A DNA stretch of 64,000 nt, taken from assembly GCA_023403845.1 (NCBI GenBank), contig JAEYDL010000018.1:1-64000 (forward strand). Reading direction: 5' to 3'. Numbering within the stretch: position 1 is the stretch's first letter; every line of letters begins with the position of its first letter. Shown in pieces: positions 61,056-64,000 of this stretch. The notes beneath the pieces are model-generated. The model worked only from the letters and a program-made list of their open reading frames with translations. It was not told the origin of the DNA and searched no databases. The DNA is from Pseudomonadota bacterium. Its GTDB lineage: Bacteria > Desulfobacterota > Desulfovibrionia > Desulfovibrionales > Desulfovibrionaceae. The position numbers were made by a program, and so were the translations under genes.

Positions 61056-62570
61056 ATGCTTGAAATTCTTCTGTTTTTTCCCATAGGCGCTGGCGCGGCC
61101 ATGCTCCTGATCGGCAATACGGCGCTTCGCCGCGCCCTGCTCATGCTGACGGCCATGCTCCATCTTGTGCTGTCCGCGCTTGTCGCCGCAGCCGTCAACG
61201 GGGCGACGAACGCGTTTCCCCTCCAGGGGCTGGGCGGCCTGCTGGCCCCCGACCCTCTGGGTACGCTCTTTCTCGTGCTGGCCAGCCTGCTGACGGTCGC
61301 CGCCTCCTTCTATGCGATCGGCTATCTGCGGGACGAGGACACGCGGCACGAGAAGGTGGACATTCAGAACGGGCAGACCTTCACCAATGCTCCCGAACGT
61401 CGCTTTACTGCCTGCCTGTGCTTTTTCCTCGCGGCCATGAGCCTTGTCACCACGACGCCCCATCTGGGCGCGCTCTGGGTCGGCATCGAAATAACCACTC
61501 TCTCCAGCGCCCCCCTCATCTACTTCCACCGACACCAGCGCTCGCTGGAAGCCACCTGGAAATACCTGATGATCTGCTCCGTGGGCATCGCGCTGGCCCT
61601 CCTCGGCAATATTCTGCTCTCCGTGGCCTTCTATGAGACCGGGGCGAAACTTCCCGACACCTTCGATCAGGTGGGCATGTTTATTGCGAAGGCCGCCGCT
61701 CTGACGCCGGACAGCCCGCACGCGCCGTGGCTCAAGGCCGCGTTCATCTTCATTCTGGTCGGCTACGGCACCAAAATGGGACTCGCGCCGCTCCACAACT
61801 GGCTTCCGGATGCGCACAGCCAGGCCCCCTCGCTCATCTCCGCGCTGCTTTCCGGCGCGCTGCTAAACTGCGCCTTCCTCGGCATTCTGCGCGGCCACCA
61901 GATTCTCCTCGCTGCCCATCTGGGCGACTTCAGCAGTTCTCTGCTGATCTTTTTCGGGCTGATTTCCATGTGCACGGCGGCCGTGTTCATTGTTGGCCAG
62001 GGGCACTACAAGCGCCTGCTGGCCTATTCCAGCGTCGAACATATGGGCATTCTGGCGCTCGGGGTGGGCATCGGCGGCGTAGCCGTTTTCGGCGCGCTGC
62101 TTCATGCCGTCTGCCATTCCCTGACCAAGAGCATGCTCTTCCTGCTCGCCGGGAACATCCTGACCAGGTACCACACGCTGTCGAGCTATGACGTTCGAGG
62201 CATGCGCTGGACCATGCCCTTCACTGGAGCTCTCTGGACGGCGGGTTTCCTCGCCATCGTCGGTTCTCCGCCATTCGGCATTTTCGTTAGTGAATTTACT
62301 ATATTAAAAGGCATCTTTGCGAGCGGTTCCTGGCTTGTGGCTGTCGTCTATCTGGGGGCTCTGGCGGTTATTTTCGTGGGCATGTCCATCCCCGTGCTGC
62401 GCATGGTGCAGGGCGCTCGCCCCCGGGACATGCAGGAAACCCTTCCCGAATCCGGATTCAGCGTGCTTCCGCCTCTGGCTCTGGGGCTGCTGGTGTTGTG
62501 CCTCGGCATGTATGTCCCCGAATGGCTTTCCGCGTTTCTCAGACGCGGCGCGGTCCTGATTGGAGGCTAG
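61056..62570 (+). CDS. hyfF: HyfF-like antiporter-type membrane subunit
   Basis: 504-aa second NuoL/M-like subunit, about 14 helices. The family motif LHNWLPDAHSQAPSLISALLSG is near residue 245; YKRLLAYSSVEHMG and SVLPPLALGLLVLCLGMYVPEWL close the protein. Acidic residue in LGALWVGIEITTLSSAPLIY. Two antiporter subunits suggest more than one ion path per electron pair, which is inference. Confidence 0.94.
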   Translation: MLEILLFFPIGAGAAMLLIGNTALRRALLMLTAMLHLVLSALVAAAVNGATNAFPLQGLGGLLAPDPLGTLFLVLASLLTVAASFYAIGYLRDEDTRHEKVDIQNGQTFTNAPERRFTACLCFFLAAMSLVTTTPHLGALWVGIEITTLSSAPLIYFHRHQRSLEATWKYLMICSVGIALALLGNILLSVAFYETGAKLPDTFDQVGMFIAKAAALTPDSPHAPWLKAAFIFILVGYGTKMGLAPLHNWLPDAHSQAPSLISALLSGALLNCAFLGILRGHQILLAAHLGDFSSSLLIFFGLISMCTAAVFIVGQGHYKRLLAYSSVEHMGILALGVGIGGVAVFGALLHAVCHSLTKSMLFLLAGNILTRYHTLSSYDVRGMRWTMPFTGALWTAGFLAIVGSPPFGIFVSEFTILKGIFASGSWLVAVVYLGALAVIFVGMSIPVLRMVQGARPRDMQETLPESGFSVLPPLALGLLVLCLGMYVPEWLSAFLRRGAVLIGG

Positions 62571-62573
62571 GAC

Positions 62574-64000
62574 ATGAAATTCAGCTATCTTGATTCAATC
62601 GCTCTGTCCGATGTCCCCGTACTCTCGGCGGAAGGGCTGGCCGATGCCGTCGTCGCCCGCGTCGATGCAGGACAACGTGTTCTGGCCCTGTTCGGCCTTC
62701 CTGAAGCGCGAGGCGTCGGGCTGTTCTGTCTGCTGGCCGACGAATCCCACAGACTCACGGCCATGCGGACGACTCCCCTGAACGCTTTCGATTCCATGAC
62801 GCCGCGCTGTCCGCAAGTGCATCTTTTCGAACGGGAGCTTTTCGAGCAGTGGAACATTCGTCCCGAAGGACATCCGTGGCTCAAGCCCGTGCGCTTCTGT
62901 CCGCCGCAGAACGGCGCGACGGAGACCCGGCCCGGCCCCGCGCAAACCCGGTATTACCGAATTTCGGGCAATGAGGTGCATGAGGTCGCCGTAGGGCCGG
63001 TGCACGCCGGAATCATCGAACCCGGACATTTCCGCTTTCAGTGCTATGGCGAGAACGTCATGCATCTGGAAATCCAGCTCGGTTTTCAACACCGCGACGT
63101 GGAACGCATGGTCAGAACTGGTCCGGCCATGCGGACGCTCCCACTCATGGAATGCGTTGCAGGCGATTCGACGATCGCCCATGCGACGGCCTATTCCCTT
63201 CTCCTGGAACGCCTCACCGGCGCCACCGTTCCGGAACGGGGCAGGCTGATCCGCCGTGCGGCCCTTGAGCTTGAACGGCTCGCCAACCATACCGGTGACC
63301 TGGGGGCCATCGGCGGCGATACGGGCTTTCTGCCCACCGCCTCCTGGAACGGACGCATCCGAGGAGATTTCCTGAACATGACTGCCTCCCTCTGCGGCAA
63401 CAGATTCGGACGAGGTCTGGTCTGTCCCGGCGGAACGGCGCAGGATGCGGATACGGAACTGTGTCAGGACCTGATCAGACGGCTGCATGAAGTCCATAGA
63501 GACGTGCGCGGCGCGGTGGATATCATGCTTGCCTCGCACAGCGTCCTTGCCCGTCTCACCGGCACAGGAACAGTCTCCAGACGGGAAGCCGTGGAACTCG
63601 GCCTCGTGGGCATGGCCGCCCGCGCCTGCGGTCTGGGACGCGACGCGCGGTTCGCATTCCCCACGGACGACCTCTCTACGGAAGGACTCACGCGGAGGGA
63701 GGAACGTACCGGCGACGTGCTCGCACGCACGCTGGTGCGCAGCAAGGAAGTGGACGACTCCGCAGCCGCCGTTGAAGCGGCTCTGATGCGGCTGTCCTTC
63801 GCCCCCACCGAGGAACGCTGTCGGGCGGAACTTCCAGCGACGCTTCCGGCCAACCGGTGCGCCGTCGGACTGGTTGAAGGCTGGCGCGGAGAAGTCTGCC
63901 ATGTAGGCATTACCGACGAAAACGGAGCCTTCCGGACCTACAAGATCATTGATCCATCCTTTCATAACTGGATGGGGCTGGCCGTAGCCCTGCGCGGGGA
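62574..64000 (+). CDS. hyfG: HyfG-like large subunit without nickel ligands (Ehr complex), incomplete
   Basis: Starts 3 bp after hyfF and runs off the window (475 codons seen). The N-terminal ~110 residues are NuoC-like, the rest NuoD/HycE-like (VAVGPVHAGIIEPGHFRF, IQLGFQHRDVERM). The first metal motif, normally RxCGxC, reads MECVAGDSTIAHATAY (residues 192-207): Cys to Ala and Cys to Ser at the ligand positions. The second, normally DPCxxC, reads DPSFHNW (460-466): Ser and Asn replace both Cys. A NiFe site is therefore impossible. This is the hallmark of energy-converting-hydrogenase-related (Ehr) complexes. A hyfI-like small subunit should follow outside the window. Confidence 0.9.
   Translation, partial: MKFSYLDSIALSDVPVLSAEGLADAVVARVDAGQRVLALFGLPEARGVGLFCLLADESHRLTAMRTTPLNAFDSMTPRCPQVHLFERELFEQWNIRPEGHPWLKPVRFCPPQNGATETRPGPAQTRYYRISGNEVHEVAVGPVHAGIIEPGHFRFQCYGENVMHLEIQLGFQHRDVERMVRTGPAMRTLPLMECVAGDSTIAHATAYSLLLERLTGATVPERGRLIRRAALELERLANHTGDLGAIGGDTGFLPTASWNGRIRGDFLNMTASLCGNRFGRGLVCPGGTAQDADTELCQDLIRRLHEVHRDVRGAVDIMLASHSVLARLTGTGTVSRREAVELGLVGMAARACGLGRDARFAFPTDDLSTEGLTRREERTGDVLARTLVRSKEVDDSAAAVEAALMRLSFAPTEERCRAELPATLPANRCAVGLVEGWRGEVCHVGITDENGAFRTYKIIDPSFHNWMGLAVALRG

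Noticed and set aside
59403..61817. 804-codon minus-strand frame opposite the hyf-like operon
   Set aside because: Antisense shadow of hyfC/E/F with Gln/Glu/Gly/Arg-rich low-complexity translation and no ribosome site.
1..64000. CRISPR array, tRNA, rRNA, transposase or integrase
   Set aside because: No regularly spaced repeats, no cloverleaf-like intergenic sequences and no mobile-element protein motifs were seen by reading; a tRNA scan could still find a missed gene.

Overview
The window is about 58% GC and reads as chromosome of a Desulfovibrionaceae-type anaerobe, possibly a gut-associated relative of Bilophila or Mailhella. That placement is inferred from the Desulfovibrio-style homotrimeric porins, a class II (B12) ribonucleotide reductase, a periplasmic uptake [NiFe]-hydrogenase, an Ehr-type membrane complex and many anaerobe-type transporters. 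I saw no tRNA, rRNA, CRISPR array, insertion sequence, integrase or phage gene. Most of the window is ordinary, densely packed chromosome with long operons.

Layout. 57-2979: two convergent porin genes, both cut off from any recognisable signal peptide at the same 15-bp sequence, which lies in inverted orientation at the two ends. 3191-7108: ftsY, adenine deaminase, thiE. 7271-7996: exported proline-rich protein of unknown function. 8075-10996 (minus): hslU-argB-DciA-like. 11096-15804 (minus): complete branched-chain amino acid ABC transporter livKHMGF. 16117-20864: zinc-ribbon membrane protein, ClC channel, PaaK-like adenylating enzyme, HU-type DNA-binding protein. 21131-24111: ZIP metal transporter, then a leader peptide very rich in Phe and Tyr plus a terminator, a 44-residue membrane peptide and a sodium:solute symporter. 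24409-26641 (minus): leuB, mutM and a small conserved protein. 27006-30300: tiny winged-helix protein, B12-dependent ribonucleotide reductase, acetyltransferase.

30560-34838 encodes a membrane-bound uptake hydrogenase (hyaABCD). Its small subunit carries all six cysteines of the oxygen-tolerant type. A convergently transcribed NarH-like protein (35116-36393) without narG, narJ or narI has lost four iron-sulfur ligands. 37144-40106 is acyl-CoA dehydrogenase with etfBA. 40877-49134 looks like a catabolic island: hydroxyacid dehydrogenase, cupin, aldo/keto reductase, zinc alcohol dehydrogenase, tripartite tricarboxylate transporter, then two short-chain dehydrogenases on the other strand. It is followed by an NhaC-type antiporter, an orphan amino-acid-binding protein, gamma-glutamyltransferase, an XRE regulator and an FlK-like thioesterase.

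57448-64000 begins a hyf-like operon (hyfB, C, E, F, G) and runs off the window. Its large subunit lacks the nickel-binding cysteines at both conserved motifs, so it is an energy-converting-hydrogenase-related (Ehr) complex and not a hydrogenase.

The strongest leads for new biology are the aromatic leader-peptide attenuator in front of the symporter, the porin pair sharing an inverted palindromic site, the stripped-down NarH next to the oxygen-tolerant hydrogenase, and the Ehr complex.
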